Both the position numbers and the translations under genes were made by a program. The notes beneath the pieces are model-generated. The model did no database searches and was not told the origin of the DNA. It worked only from the letters and a program-made list of their open reading frames with translations. From Cupriavidus sp. WKF15 (GTDB lineage Bacteria > Pseudomonadota > Gammaproteobacteria > Burkholderiales > Burkholderiaceae), in the NCBI RefSeq assembly GCF_029278605.1, contig NZ_CP119573.1:1922001-1986000 (forward strand): a stretch of 64,000 bases of DNA, given 5' to 3'. Positions 8,509 to 17,668 of this stretch are shown piece after piece. Numbering within the stretch: the stretch's first letter is position 1; the number at the start of each line of letters is the position of its first letter.

Positions 8509-9717
8509 ATGCCCCAATCCTCCCGCAGCCAGGAGGCTGCCCGCTTTCCCGTCTGGCTGCTGATCTGCGCTTCGCTGACGGCCATTGCGCCGCTGTCGAT
8601 CGACATGTACCTGCCCAGCTTTCCGGCGCTGTCCGCGGACCTGCATGTGGATATCGGGCAGGTGCAGTTGACGCTGGGCACGTTCCTGGTTGGGCTGGCG
8701 CTGGGACAGGCCTTCTACGGACCGATCAGCGACCGCTTCGGGCGCAAGCCGCCGCTGTATGTCGGCCTGGGCCTGTACGCGCTGGCAGCAGCGGGCTGCG
8801 CCATGGCGCGCAGCGTCGAGTCGCTGATGCTCTGGCGTTTCCTGCAGGCGCTGGGCGGCTGTGCCGGCATGGTGATGGCCCGTGCGGTGATCCGCGACCG
8901 GCTCGAGGCCCACGAATCGGCCCGGGCCTTCTCGTCGATGATGCTGGTGATGGGGCTGGCGCCGATCCTGGCGCCGATCATCGGCGGCGCCATCCTGAGT
9001 ACCCTGGGCTGGCGTGCCATCTTCTGGTTGCTGACGCTTGCGGGCGTGCTGATCCTCGCGCTGGTGCACTTCCGCATGGAAGAATCGCTGCCGCGTGAAC
9101 GCGCCGCGCGCCTGCATCCCGGCGCGGTGACGGCAAGCTATACCGAACTGTTGCGTGACCGCGAGTTCCTGGGCTACTCGCTGTCAGCCGGGTTCGGGCA
9201 AGCCGGCATGTTCGCCTATATCTCGGGGTCGCCGTTCGTGCTGATCGAACTCCATGGCATCGATCCCTCTCACTATGGCTTCGTGTTCGGTGCCAATGCG
9301 CTCGGACTGATCGTCATGTCGCAACTGAATGCACGCCTGGTGCAGGGGCGCACGCTGGACCGTGTGCTCGGGCGCGCGGTGCTTGCGCCATGCGCGGCGG
9401 GCCTGGTGCTGGCGGTTGCGGCGCTGGCCGGCGTGCTGGTACTGCCCGTGCTGCTGGCCGGCTTCTTTGTCTTTATCGGTGCACTGGGTTGCATTACGCC
9501 CAATGCTTCAGCGTTGGCACTGACGCACCAGGGGCATCGTGCCGGTACGGCCTCGGCGCTGATGGGGACGCTGCAGTTTTCACTGGGCACCGTGGCCGGC
9601 GCCGCTGTCAGCCTGTGGCACGATGGCACGGCCCTGCCGCTGGCAGTGGTGATGGCCGTGTGCGGCGTCGGGGCGGTGGCGTTACGCGCCTGGGGTTCGG
9701 CGGCTGCGCAGGCTTGA
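8509..9717 (+). CDS. Bcr/CflA-type MFS multidrug exporter
   Basis: A 402-residue, 12-segment inner-membrane proton antiporter of the DHA1 family. LLICASLTAIAPLSIDMYLPSFP in helix 1 is the Bcr/CflA hallmark, followed by the motif A loop GPISDRFGRKPP after helix 2 and RFLQALGGCAGMVMARAVIRD in helices 4-5 (motifs B and C region). Relatives export bicyclomycin, chloramphenicol, sulfonamides or small metabolites; the substrate here cannot be told. The start at 8509 matches the family N-terminus. It ends three bases from the convergent MscS gene. Confidence 0.88.
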   Translation: MPQSSRSQEAARFPVWLLICASLTAIAPLSIDMYLPSFPALSADLHVDIGQVQLTLGTFLVGLALGQAFYGPISDRFGRKPPLYVGLGLYALAAAGCAMARSVESLMLWRFLQALGGCAGMVMARAVIRDRLEAHESARAFSSMMLVMGLAPILAPIIGGAILSTLGWRAIFWLLTLAGVLILALVHFRMEESLPRERAARLHPGAVTASYTELLRDREFLGYSLSAGFGQAGMFAYISGSPFVLIELHGIDPSHYGFVFGANALGLIVMSQLNARLVQGRTLDRVLGRAVLAPCAAGLVLAVAALAGVLVLPVLLAGFFVFIGALGCITPNASALALTHQGHRAGTASALMGTLQFSLGTVAGAAVSLWHDGTALPLAVVMAVCGVGAVALRAWGSAAAQA

Positions 9718-9720
9718 GCG

Positions 9721-10548
9721 TCAGGCGGCGGCGTTCTTCACGACCACCATATGCGCCGGCATGGGCGCGGCATAGCCCGCCTGGCCAAAGCTCTCGCGGA
9801 TGATGCGATTGGTGTCGAAATACACCTGCCAGTAGTGATCGTTATGGCAATACGGACGTACCGCCAGGACCGGACCGACCAGCGTGAATTCCAGTATCTC
9901 GATGTCGACGGGGGGATCGGCCAGGACATTCGGAATCGCGCCGATACGCTCCTTGAGCAATGCGACCGCGGCGGCTGCGTCGGTGCTGCCCGCAAGCTGG
10001 GCCTTCAGTTCGACGCGGCGGAACGGATTGGCGCTGAAATTCTGGATCGTGTCCGAGAAGATCTTGTTATTGCCGATCACCGTCAGGATGTTGTCCGGCG
10101 TGTCGAGCGTCGTGGCGAACAGGCCGATCTCGCGCACCGTGCCGCTGACCCCGCCGATGGTCACGAAATCTCCGACCTTGAACGGCCGCAGCACCACCAG
10201 GAAGGCGCCGGCCGCGAAGTTGGCCATCAGGCCCGACCAGGCCATGCCGATGGCCACGCCGGCCGCGGCGATCAGGGCCGCGAAGGTCGTGGTCTGGATG
10301 CCGAAGTAACCGAGGATGCCGATCACCAGGACTACGTTCAGCGCCACCGTCACGATCGAGCCGACGTAGCGCAGCAGGGTCGGATCCACCTGCTGCTTGC
10401 CCAGCGCATTCTGGACCATGCGTACCACCACATGGATCAGCCAGCGGCCGATGATCCAGAAGGCCAGCGCGGCCAGGATCTTGACGCCGAACTCCGTGGC
10501 ATAGGCCACGACCACGGTCTGGAGCTTCTCCAACGTTGACGCATCCAT
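9721..10548 (-). CDS. MscS-type small-conductance mechanosensitive channel
   Basis: A 275-residue inner-membrane channel that opens under membrane tension to release solutes on osmotic downshock. Three membrane segments occupy about residues 20-125; the third, lined with Gly and Ala (AALIAAAGVAIGMAWSG followed by ANFAAG), is the pore helix, and the beta domain begins PFKVGDFV. Length and order match short MscS. The start at 10548 is chosen because AGGGGA lies six bases upstream; an ATG two codons earlier overlaps that site. It lies next to osmotic-glucan genes only loosely (two genes between). Confidence 0.92.
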   Translation of the reverse strand: MDASTLEKLQTVVVAYATEFGVKILAALAFWIIGRWLIHVVVRMVQNALGKQQVDPTLLRYVGSIVTVALNVVLVIGILGYFGIQTTTFAALIAAAGVAIGMAWSGLMANFAAGAFLVVLRPFKVGDFVTIGGVSGTVREIGLFATTLDTPDNILTVIGNNKIFSDTIQNFSANPFRRVELKAQLAGSTDAAAAVALLKERIGAIPNVLADPPVDIEILEFTLVGPVLAVRPYCHNDHYWQVYFDTNRIIRESFGQAGYAAPMPAHMVVVKNAAA

Positions 10549-10769
10549 CGGCATTCCCCTGGTCTGTTGGCCGGCCTGGTCTGTTGCCCGAAAAGGGCCG
10601 GCAAAAAAACGAAGAACTGCGAACGAAGAACTGCGAAGACTGTCCGGCAAATCTTGCACGCTGATGCGGCTCGAGAAGGCGGGCACGGCAATTATTGCCA
10701 TGCCGTTCGGGGAAGTTCAAGAAAAGAATTGTCAGGAACGGCGCGAGCGCGCGCGTTCCTGCGGCGGAC

Positions 10770-11972
10770 TTACCAGTTCGTTTCGCGTTCGGGCGTGGCC
10801 GAGATGCGATGCAGGGTCAGGTCGGCGCCGTTGTATTCGGCTTCCGCGTCGAGGCGGATGCCCACCAGCTTCTTGAGCGTGCCATATACGATCGTGCCAC
10901 CCGTGACGGCGATCACGATGCCGAGCAGGGTCCCGATCAGCTGCGCACCCAGCGATACGCCGCCGATCCCGCCAAGCGCGTGCGAGCCGAAGATGCCGGC
11001 CGCAATGCCGCCCCAGGCGCCGCACAGCCCATGCAGCGGCCACACACCGAGTACATCGTCGATGTGCCATTTGTTCTGCGCGAGCGTGAACAGGTGGACG
11101 AACAGCACGCCAGCCACGGCGCCGGTGACCAGCGCGCCGAGCGGGTGCATCAGGTCGGACCCGGCGCAGACGGCGACCAGGCCTGCCAGCGGGCCGTTGT
11201 AGGCGAAGCCCGGATCGTTACGGCCAGCCCACCAGGCGGCCAGCGTGCCCCCGGCCATGGCCATCAGCGAATTGATGGCGACCAGGCCGCTGATCTTGTC
11301 CACGGTCTGGGCGCTCATGACATTGAAGCCGAACCAGCCGACCGCCAGTACCCATGCGCCCAGTGCCAGGAACGGAATGTTCGACGGCGGGTGCGCGCTG
11401 ATGCGGCCATCCTTCTGGTAGCGGCCGCGGCGGGCGCCGAGCAGCAGCACCGCGGGCAGGGCAATCCAGCCGCCTACCGCGTGGACCACGACCGAACCGG
11501 CGAAATCATGGAATGGAGCGCCGGTCAGGCTCGTGATCCAGTCCTGGATGCCAAAGCGTTGATTCCAGGCAATGCCCTCGAAGAACGGGTAGACAAAGCC
11601 GACCAGGACGAATGTCGCCAGCAGTTGCGGATTGAAACGCGAACGTTCGGCAATGCCGCCCGAGATGATCGCGGGAATCGCGGCGGCAAATGTCGCCAGG
11701 AAAAAGAACTTGACCAGCTCATAACCGCTCTTTTGTGCGAGGGTGTCGGCGCCGGCCATGAATTGCACGCCATAGGCGACCGTATAGCCGATAAAGAAGT
11801 ACGCGATGGTGGAAACCGCGAAGTCCACCAGAATCTTCACCAGTGCATTGACCTGGTTTTTCTTGCGTACCGTGCCCAGTTCCAGGAAGGCGAAGCCGGC
11901 GTGCATGGCCAGCACCATGATTGCGCCAAGCAGGATAAACATGGCGTCGGTGCCAGTCTTCCAATTGTCCAT
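10770..11972 (-). CDS. amtB: ammonium transporter
   Basis: A 400-residue Amt-family channel for ammonium uptake in the inner membrane, with about 11 segments. The twin pore histidines lie in FHDFAGSVVVHAVGGW (about residue 150-165) and PLHGLCGAWGG (about 310). There is no predicted signal peptide; the N-terminus MDNWKTGTDAMF is directly followed by the first helix. GAGGAAC precedes the chosen start. No glnK gene is beside it, which is unusual, since glnK and amtB are often linked. A sigma-54 promoter and NtrC-like sites upstream (12006-12220) indicate induction by nitrogen limitation. Confidence 0.92.
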   Translation of the reverse strand: MDNWKTGTDAMFILLGAIMVLAMHAGFAFLELGTVRKKNQVNALVKILVDFAVSTIAYFFIGYTVAYGVQFMAGADTLAQKSGYELVKFFFLATFAAAIPAIISGGIAERSRFNPQLLATFVLVGFVYPFFEGIAWNQRFGIQDWITSLTGAPFHDFAGSVVVHAVGGWIALPAVLLLGARRGRYQKDGRISAHPPSNIPFLALGAWVLAVGWFGFNVMSAQTVDKISGLVAINSLMAMAGGTLAAWWAGRNDPGFAYNGPLAGLVAVCAGSDLMHPLGALVTGAVAGVLFVHLFTLAQNKWHIDDVLGVWPLHGLCGAWGGIAAGIFGSHALGGIGGVSLGAQLIGTLLGIVIAVTGGTIVYGTLKKLVGIRLDAEAEYNGADLTLHRISATPERETNW

Positions 11973-12005
11973 AGGTTCCTCATGCTCAAAATGGGAGCGT
12001 GGGTA

Positions 12006-12021
12006 TGCAAAAAGCATTCCA
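12006..12021 (-). promoter_or_regulatory. sigma-54 promoter of amtB
   Basis: Read on the minus strand this is TGGAATGCTTTTTGCA, matching the sigma-54 consensus TGGCACG-N4-TTGCA with the invariant GG and GC exactly ten bases apart. Transcription would begin about 12 bases further, roughly 25 bases before the amtB start codon. Agreement in both sequence and position makes this a strong call. Confidence 0.75.
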
Positions 12022-12037
12022 GAATTGGCTGCATGCT

Positions 12038-12052
12038 GGTGCTAATTGCACC
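12038..12052. promoter_or_regulatory. GGTGC-N5-GCACC palindrome upstream of amtB
   Basis: GGTGCTAATTGCACC has perfect five-base arms and lies about 17 bases upstream of the sigma-54 promoter. The half-site GCACC is shared with NtrC boxes, but the arm order is reversed, so a role in NtrC binding is only possible. Confidence 0.35.
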
Positions 12053-12203
12053 GTCATGGTGGAAATCGCACTGGATTGCCCTCAGGCGGCCCAAAGGTGA
12101 GGCGGCGGCTTTGGTGCCGTTGGCGCAAATCGGGGGCATTGGGCCGGTCGGCGCGCGCCATAATGACGCAACATGGCGTGTGGCATGAACCGTGACGGTG
12201 CAT

Positions 12204-12220
12204 TGCACCATAGCGGTGAA
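12204..12220. promoter_or_regulatory. NtrC binding site
   Basis: TGCACCATAGCGGTGAA matches the NtrC dyad TGCAC(C/T)-N5-(G/A)GTGCA at 11 of 12 arm positions. An overlapping GGTGCATTGCACC (12197-12209) adds another pair of half-sites. The distance of about 190 bases from the sigma-54 promoter is normal for an enhancer. Confidence 0.6.
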
Positions 12221-12395
12221 TGGCGGTTGGGGCGCCGCCGGGGTGCCAAATTCATCCGGCGGGCGGGCGCCACCGGCTTACGCGCTATGCAGAAATGTCG
12301 CGGGCAAAACGGGCGGAATAGAGGGTGAAATCTCCCGCTAACCGGCCTCAAGCAAGGATTTCCGGGTTTTTTCGTTGCATCGGTGCCACTGGGGA

Positions 12396-12424
12396 TTGCC
12401 CAAGGCGCGAAGGGCAGATTAGAC
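12396..12424 (+). promoter_or_regulatory. sigma-70 promoter of hupB
   Basis: TTGCCC (12396-12401), 17-base spacer, TTAGAC (12419-12424), about 68 bases before the hupB start. The amtB-hupB interval (11973-12491) thus holds divergent promoters and no gene. Confidence 0.45.
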
Positions 12425-12491
12425 TGCGCCGATCGATGCAATGCCTGCTGGCAGATACATCGGTGACGACGACCAACAAGGGAAATCAGCC

Positions 12492-12773
12492 ATGAATAAA
12501 GGTGAACTGGTATCGGCCATCGCCGCGGAAGCAGAACTGAGCAACGCCGCAGCCGAGCGTGCGCTCAACGCAGCGCTGGACAGTATCAAGAAGGCAGTGG
12601 CCAAGGGTGATTCGGTAACGCTGGTGGGGTTTGGCAGCTTCAGCTCGGGCAAACGCGCCGCGCGCACGGGTCGCAACCCGCGCACGGGCGAAACGATCAA
12701 GATTCCGGCCGCGAAGACCGTGAAGTTTTCCGCCGGGCAAGGTTTCAAGGACGCCGTGAACAAGAAGAAGTAA
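12492..12773 (+). CDS. hupB: HU family DNA-binding protein
   Basis: A 93-residue nucleoid protein that bends DNA as a dimer. [17 protein letters not shown] opens the helical half; [22 protein letters not shown] is the DNA-binding beta arm carrying the conserved GFG and the RNPxTGE tip with its proline; the C-terminus [15 protein letters not shown] is typical. Length and sequence are standard for HU. AAGGGAAA precedes the start. It has its own promoter and a strong terminator, so it is monocistronic. Whether it is the alpha or beta type cannot be told, so the symbol is a convention. Confidence 0.95.
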   Translation: MNKGELVSAIAAEAELSNAAAERALNAALDSIKKAVAKGDSVTLVGFGSFSSGKRAARTGRNPRTGETIKIPAAKTVKFSAGQGFKDAVNKKK

Positions 12774-12799
12774 GCTGTCTGCGTCCGGATCAGCGAGAG

Positions 12800-12824
12800 A
12801 GCGGCCTGTCGGGCCGCTTTTTTA
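12800..12824 (+). terminator. rho-independent terminator of hupB
   Basis: AGCGGCC and GGCCGCT arms around a five-base loop are followed by a seven-T run, 26 bases after the hupB stop. Confidence 0.9.
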
Positions 12825-12972
12825 TTGGTGCGCCGTTTGTCCGGTGCCGCCCGCGTGGCGCTGCGGCCATATCGTGGCGCAGACGGTGCCGCGGCAACGC
12901 CGGCGCGCCCCCCGCGCACCGGTTTACGGGTTACACTGCCGCGCCTCGGCCCCCGCAACCTGCATCACCATC

Positions 12973-13458
12973 ATGAACGACCAGTCCCACCAGCTTTCCA
13001 TGACCGTGCTGATGACGCCGGACATGGCCAACTTCTCCGGCAATGTGCACGGCGGCACCATCCTCAAGTACCTGGATATGGTTGCCTACGCCTGCGCGAG
13101 CCGCTATGCCGGCCGCTACGTGGTCACGCTGTCGGTGGACCAGGTGGTGTTCCGCCAGCCGATCCACGTCGGTGAGCTGGTGACCTTCCTGGCCTCGGTG
13201 AACTTCACCGGGCGCAGCTCCATGGAAATTGGCATCAAGGTGGTGACCGAGAATATCCGCAGCAAGCTGGTGCGCCACACCAACAGCTGCTATTTCACCA
13301 TGGTGGCGGTCGACGACAACGGCGCGCCGGCCGAGGTGCCGCCGCTGGAGCCGCGCGACGAAGTCGAGCGCCAGCGCTTTGCCGCGGCCCAGCAGCGCCG
13401 CGCACTGCGCCAGGAAATGGAAAAGCGGCACGACGCCATCAAGGTGACGGGGAGCTGA
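12973..13458 (+). CDS. acyl-CoA thioesterase (YciA/BACH-type hotdog)
   Basis: A 161-residue cytosolic hotdog-fold thioesterase that hydrolyses acyl-CoA. After a short N-terminus, the conserved block FSGNVHGGTILKYLDMVAYACASRY (residues about 18-42) contains the catalytic region (N..HGG...D), then LVSVDQVVFRQPIHVGELV-like strands and HTNSCYFTMVAVDDNG. The family often acts on broad medium and long chains. The C-terminus is rich in charged residues. creA follows seven bases after the stop, so the two are likely cotranscribed. Confidence 0.88.
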   Translation: MNDQSHQLSMTVLMTPDMANFSGNVHGGTILKYLDMVAYACASRYAGRYVVTLSVDQVVFRQPIHVGELVTFLASVNFTGRSSMEIGIKVVTENIRSKLVRHTNSCYFTMVAVDDNGAPAEVPPLEPRDEVERQRFAAAQQRRALRQEMEKRHDAIKVTGS

Positions 13459-13464
13459 CCGGCC

Positions 13465-13938
13465 ATGGCTCGCACGCTTTGCCTGCTTGCCGGCGCCTGC
13501 CTGGCGGTGGCCGGCGTCCCGGCGCCGGCCGAGGAAATCGGCAGCGTCAACACCAATTTCCGCATGACCGGCTCGGACAAGGTGGTCATCGAAGCGTATG
13601 ACGACCCGATGGTGCAGGGCGTGACCTGCTACGTGTCACGCGCCCGTACAGGCGGTATCAAGGGGTCGCTGGGCATGGCGGAAGACCCGCCGGAGGCGTC
13701 GATCGCGTGCCGGCAGGTGGGGCCGATCTCGTTCAAGGGGCCCCTGCGGCAACAGGATGACGTGTTCTCGGAACGCATGTCGATCCTGTTCAAGACCTTG
13801 CATGTGATCCGCGCCGTCGACCGCAAGCGTAATACGCTGGTCTACCTGACATACTCCGACCGCATTGTCAGCGGCAGTCCGCAGAACAGTGTGACGGCCG
13901 TGCCGGTGCCGGGCGGCACCGCCATTCCGGTCAAATAA
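13465..13938 (+). CDS. creA: CreA family exported protein
   Basis: A 157-residue protein with a signal peptide (residues 1-22, ending APA-EE). The body has the CreA family order: EIGSVNTNF..SDKVVIEAYDDP, V.GVTCYVSRARTGGIKGSLG, EDPPEASIACRQVGPI and LVYLTYSDRIVSGSPQNSVTAVP. Two cysteines may pair in the periplasm. In E. coli creA precedes the creBCD genes; here there is no creB or creC next to it, so the link is lost. Function of the family is not established. The gene follows the thioesterase after seven bases. Confidence 0.85.
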   Translation: MARTLCLLAGACLAVAGVPAPAEEIGSVNTNFRMTGSDKVVIEAYDDPMVQGVTCYVSRARTGGIKGSLGMAEDPPEASIACRQVGPISFKGPLRQQDDVFSERMSILFKTLHVIRAVDRKRNTLVYLTYSDRIVSGSPQNSVTAVPVPGGTAIPVK

Positions 13939-13960
13939 GCGGTCGGCCGCCCGGCTCGGG

Positions 13961-15709
13961 TCATGTGCCCGGCCCGAACAGCTTGCGCAGGTTTGACTTC
14001 AGGATCTTGCCATTCGCGTTGCGCGGCAGCAGGTCGGGCAGCACGATGATCCGTACCGGCACCTTGAACGCCGCCAGCCGCTGCGCGACAAAACCGCGCA
14101 GTTCGTCTTCGGTGGCCTGCATGCCGGGCTTGAGGCTGACCACGGCGCCCGGTTCCTCGCCCAGCACCTTGTGCGGGATGCCGACCAGGGCGGCATCCAT
14201 CACCGCCGGATGCTCGTAGAGCGTGCTTTCCACCTCGATGCAATAGATATTCTCGCCGCCGCGGATCAGCATGTCCTTCATGCGATCGACGATATAGAGG
14301 AAGCCCTCTTCATCGAGCCTCGCGATATCGCCGGTGCGCAGCCAGCCATCGGCAAACGTCTGCGCGGTCGCCTCGGGCTTGTTCCAGTAGCCGCGAACCA
14401 CATTCGCGCCGCGCACCATCAGCTCGCCGGCTTCGCCGGGCGGCAGCGCCTGGCCGCGGCCATCCACGACCTTCATCTCGCCGATCGGCAGGGCCGGACC
14501 GCTGCTGTCCGGCCGCAGCACGTATTCTTCCGCACTGTGGCTCGTGAACGTGGCGGACGTTTCCGTCATGCCCCAGCCTATGCCCGGCGCCGACTGCGGC
14601 GTGGTTTCGCCGATGCGGCGCACGAGTTCGGGCGAAGCCGGCGCGCCGCCGTAGCTGATACTCTCCAGCGACGAAAGATCGAAGCGCCCGCGCTCCGGAT
14701 GCTCCAGCAGCTGCCAGGCGATGGTGGGCACGCCGCCGGCCGTGGTGCAACGCTCACGCTCGATGAGTTCGAGCGCGCGCAAGGCATCCCAGCGGTGCAT
14801 CAGCACAATCTTGCCGCCCGTTGCCAGTGCGCTGTTCAGCACGGCCATGCAGCCTGTCACGTGGAAGAACGGTACGGACAGCAATGCAGCCTTCTGCGGC
14901 GCTGCAGGGTCCGGCGCGGGAATCGGCTCGCCGCGCCGCAGCAGGTTGCGCAGCGGGCTGAACAGGCTGGCCACGGCAACGCTGGTGGCATTGCGGTGCG
15001 TGCCCAGCGCCCCCTTGGGTTTGCCGGTGGTGCCGGACGTATAGAAGATCGTCGCGTCATCCTCTGGTGCGATGTCCAAGTCGGGGAGCGGCAGTTCCGG
15101 CAGCGTTGCCCATGCCGCGGTGGGGCCGGTCACGCTTTCGAGCGGTACGATCTTCTGGTCGTTGCCGAGTGCGCTTGCCCGCGACACGTAGACGCGTTCC
15201 AGCGCGGGGCAGCTGGGCAGATGGCCAGTGAGTCGATCCAGCCGTTCGGCGTCGACAATCGCGACGCGGCTGCCTGAATCGACCAGTCCGTATTCGAGCT
15301 CGGCCCCCGTCCACCATGCATTCAGCGGCGTGACGATGGCGCCGGCCAGCAAGGCGCCGTAGAAGGCCACGGGCCACTCGGGCAGGTTGCGCATGGCAAT
15401 CGCCACGCGGTCACCCTGGCGGACGCCATCGCGCACCAGTGCCTGCGCGACATGCAGTGCCGCCCGGCGGAAGGCCGCATAGCTGACGCGCTCGTCTTCG
15501 TAGACCACGAAAGTACGTGCGCCAAAAGCTTGCGTGGCCTGGAACAGGTCGCGCAGCGTCGGCGGCGCGTTCTTCCAGACGGTGGTGGGAATGCTGCGAA
15601 TGACGCGCGTTTCCGTCTCGAACGGAGCGCTTGGCGCCGTGAGGCGGGCGTGGGCCTCGGCCAATGACATGGCTGGCCAGTTGCCGGCCGGCTCGAACTT
15701 GCTCGACAT
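13961..15709 (-). CDS. class I acyl-CoA synthetase (AMP-dependent)
   Basis: A 582-residue adenylate-forming ligase that activates a carboxylic acid with ATP and joins it to CoA. Motifs: the phosphate loop YTSGTTGKPKG (about 217-227), GWGMTETS (about 369-376), RTGDIARLDEEGFLYIVDR (about 457-475), and the C-terminal catalytic lysine in NANGKILK (about 570). A long N-terminal lead of about 40 residues precedes the usual fold. GGGAGG is well placed before the start. An SDR gene lies 133 bases downstream of its promoter side on the same strand (15843-16607, transcribed first), so both may work on the same acid. Substrate unknown; medium or long chain fatty acid is likely. Confidence 0.88.
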   Translation of the reverse strand: MSSKFEPAGNWPAMSLAEAHARLTAPSAPFETETRVIRSIPTTVWKNAPPTLRDLFQATQAFGARTFVVYEDERVSYAAFRRAALHVAQALVRDGVRQGDRVAIAMRNLPEWPVAFYGALLAGAIVTPLNAWWTGAELEYGLVDSGSRVAIVDAERLDRLTGHLPSCPALERVYVSRASALGNDQKIVPLESVTGPTAAWATLPELPLPDLDIAPEDDATIFYTSGTTGKPKGALGTHRNATSVAVASLFSPLRNLLRRGEPIPAPDPAAPQKAALLSVPFFHVTGCMAVLNSALATGGKIVLMHRWDALRALELIERERCTTAGGVPTIAWQLLEHPERGRFDLSSLESISYGGAPASPELVRRIGETTPQSAPGIGWGMTETSATFTSHSAEEYVLRPDSSGPALPIGEMKVVDGRGQALPPGEAGELMVRGANVVRGYWNKPEATAQTFADGWLRTGDIARLDEEGFLYIVDRMKDMLIRGGENIYCIEVESTLYEHPAVMDAALVGIPHKVLGEEPGAVVSLKPGMQATEDELRGFVAQRLAAFKVPVRIIVLPDLLPRNANGKILKSNLRKLFGPGT

Positions 15710-15842
15710 GACTGCCTCCCGGACTGCAATGCAGGTGGGGGATGGCGCACCGCGCCATCCTTGAGGGAAATGCAGGAAACGCAGGAAATGCAGGGAACAG
15801 CGCGAACAGTGCGCAAGGCGGCAGCCGCCTTGCGTCAGGGCA

Positions 15843-16607
15843 TCAGATCGTGACGCCGCCGTCGACGACCATGGCCTGGCCCGTCATGAAGGTGCTCGCG
15901 GCGGAGGCCAGGAACACGGCCGCGCCCGCGATCTCGACCGGTTCGCCGATGCGGCGCAGCGGCGCGCCCAGGGTGGATTGCTTGTAGCGCTCGGGGTCTT
16001 CCCACAGCGCGCGTGCGAAGTCGGTCTTGATCAGTCCGGGCGCGATGCAGTTCACGCGCACATTGTGCGGGCCAAACTCCACAGCGAGATTGCGCGCGAG
16101 CTGGAAATCGGCGGCCTTCGAGATGTTGTACACGCCGATGGTCGGCGAGCCGCGCAGGCCACCGATCGACGAGACGATGATGATCGAACCGTCCTTGCGC
16201 TCGATCATCTGCGGCGCCACCATCTGGATCAGCCAGTGGTTCGAGATGACGTTGTTGTCGAGCACCTTGCGGAACTGGTCGTCGGACACGCCGCTCATCG
16301 GGCCGTAGTACGGGTTCGATGCCGCATTGCAGACGAGGACATCGATCTTGCCGAAGGTGCGGTTGGTTTCATCGACGAGGCGCTGCAGGTCGTCCTTCGA
16401 AGAGATATTGGCCGGGACGGCAATCGCGGTGCCGGCGCCGTGGCGCGCGTTGATCGCGTCGACCACCTCCTGGCAGGCTTCGGCCTTGCGCGACGAGATA
16501 ACCACTTTGGCGCCCTGAACCGCCATCTGCTCCGCAATGGCGCGGCCGATGCCGCGCGATGAGCCCGTCACGATCGCGACCTTGCCCGACAAATCGAACA
16601 ATGACAT
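15843..16607 (-). CDS. SDR family oxidoreductase
   Basis: A 254-residue classical short-chain dehydrogenase. TGSSRGIG (residues 14-21) binds the nucleotide; the usual NNAG is NAAS (about 92-95); the catalytic Ser is in IVSSIGG and the Tyr-Lys pair in YNISK (about 157). An Arg-Lys after the second strand (SSRKAE) suggests NADP(H). AGGAG precedes the start. It lies upstream of the acyl-CoA synthetase on the same strand with 133 bases between, room for a promoter but also possible cotranscription. The substrate is not known. Confidence 0.88.
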   Translation of the reverse strand: MSLFDLSGKVAIVTGSSRGIGRAIAEQMAVQGAKVVISSRKAEACQEVVDAINARHGAGTAIAVPANISSKDDLQRLVDETNRTFGKIDVLVCNAASNPYYGPMSGVSDDQFRKVLDNNVISNHWLIQMVAPQMIERKDGSIIIVSSIGGLRGSPTIGVYNISKAADFQLARNLAVEFGPHNVRVNCIAPGLIKTDFARALWEDPERYKQSTLGAPLRRIGEPVEIAGAAVFLASAASTFMTGQAMVVDGGVTI

Positions 16608-16808
16608 GGAGTCTCCTGATATCGGCGCGGCCCTTGCGGGGCCTGCCTGTGTTCTGTTGGACAGCGCCACTTGGGGCCTGCCGGCACATTATGGTTGGGC
16701 CCCTTGACCCAGTCCACAGGCAAGCCGCCGCCAGCGGGGCCATATCAGTATTCTTTCTGCGGGCAATGCGCGGCGTGCATGGGCGCACGGCGGGGCAGCC
16801 GCCGGGAT

Positions 16809-17654
16809 TCAGGCGTGCAGCAGCGTGGGCAGCACTCGCCCGAGGCCGTCGCGCAGGTCCGCGTCCAGTTCCACCTGGAAGCGGTTGACGACGGCGTCGA
16901 TGACATCGTCGGCCGAAGTCAGCGTCTGCCGCCGCAAGGTGCCGTCGGCGCGGCGCTCGGCCAGTTCGCCGTTGGCAAGGGTCAGGCGCACGTCGCCGTC
17001 GGAACGGGCGAGCATGAGTCGCTGCGTGAAGATGCTGTCCGGATGCGTGCTGATGTACCAGTTGCGGGAGATGAAATCGATCCACGGCTGCGGCGACAGG
17101 TCGAAGCGGTAGACCTTGAGCCAGCCCTGTGCGCCACGCACTTCCAGATCCTGGCAATGAAAAGCGCCAGGCATGGCGCTATCCGGCGCCACGGTCAGGC
17201 GGTACGGGAACGACGAGGCGGCCGGCGCCGACATTGGCAGCGCCCGGAAAGGCGTGGGGCCGCCAAAGCCCACATCGGCCAGGTAGCTGCGATGTGCAAC
17301 TTCCACGCGCAGCAGCATGTGCGATGCCGGCGTCTGGACCGAATCGGCCACGCCCCAGCGCACGCGTGCGGCAAGCGGCGTCACCGTGTAGCCCAGTGCC
17401 GTCAGCGCGGCGGCCAGCAGCGTGTTGAGCTCGAAGCAATAGCCGCCACGCCGGTGCGTAACGAGCTTGTCGAAGACCGCGTCGACGTCGATCCGTACCG
17501 GGCGGCCCAGCAGCGGGTCGATGTTCTCGAACGGGATGCGTGCGAGTTGCGCGGCGATCAGCGCGTCGAGCGCTTCCAGCGTCGGGGAGGGCGGGGCGTC
17601 GATGCCCAGGCGTGCCAGGTAGGCATCGAGGCGGGAGGAGTCGAGCGTGATCAT
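16809..17654 (-). CDS. arylamine N-acetyltransferase
   Basis: A 281-residue cytosolic enzyme that moves an acetyl group from acetyl-CoA to aromatic amines or hydrazines. The catalytic triad is complete: Cys73 in RRGGYCFELN, His112 in PASHMLL and Asp127 in YLADVGFGG. The N-terminal IPFENID is also typical. Length matches bacterial NATs. The Crp/Fnr gene starts upstream and ends 14 bases before this start, so the two are likely one operon. The physiological substrate is not known. Confidence 0.93.
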   Translation of the reverse strand: MITLDSSRLDAYLARLGIDAPPSPTLEALDALIAAQLARIPFENIDPLLGRPVRIDVDAVFDKLVTHRRGGYCFELNTLLAAALTALGYTVTPLAARVRWGVADSVQTPASHMLLRVEVAHRSYLADVGFGGPTPFRALPMSAPAASSFPYRLTVAPDSAMPGAFHCQDLEVRGAQGWLKVYRFDLSPQPWIDFISRNWYISTHPDSIFTQRLMLARSDGDVRLTLANGELAERRADGTLRRQTLTSADDVIDAVVNRFQVELDADLRDGLGRVLPTLLHA

Positions 17655-17668
17655 GTCGCGTACCGTAA

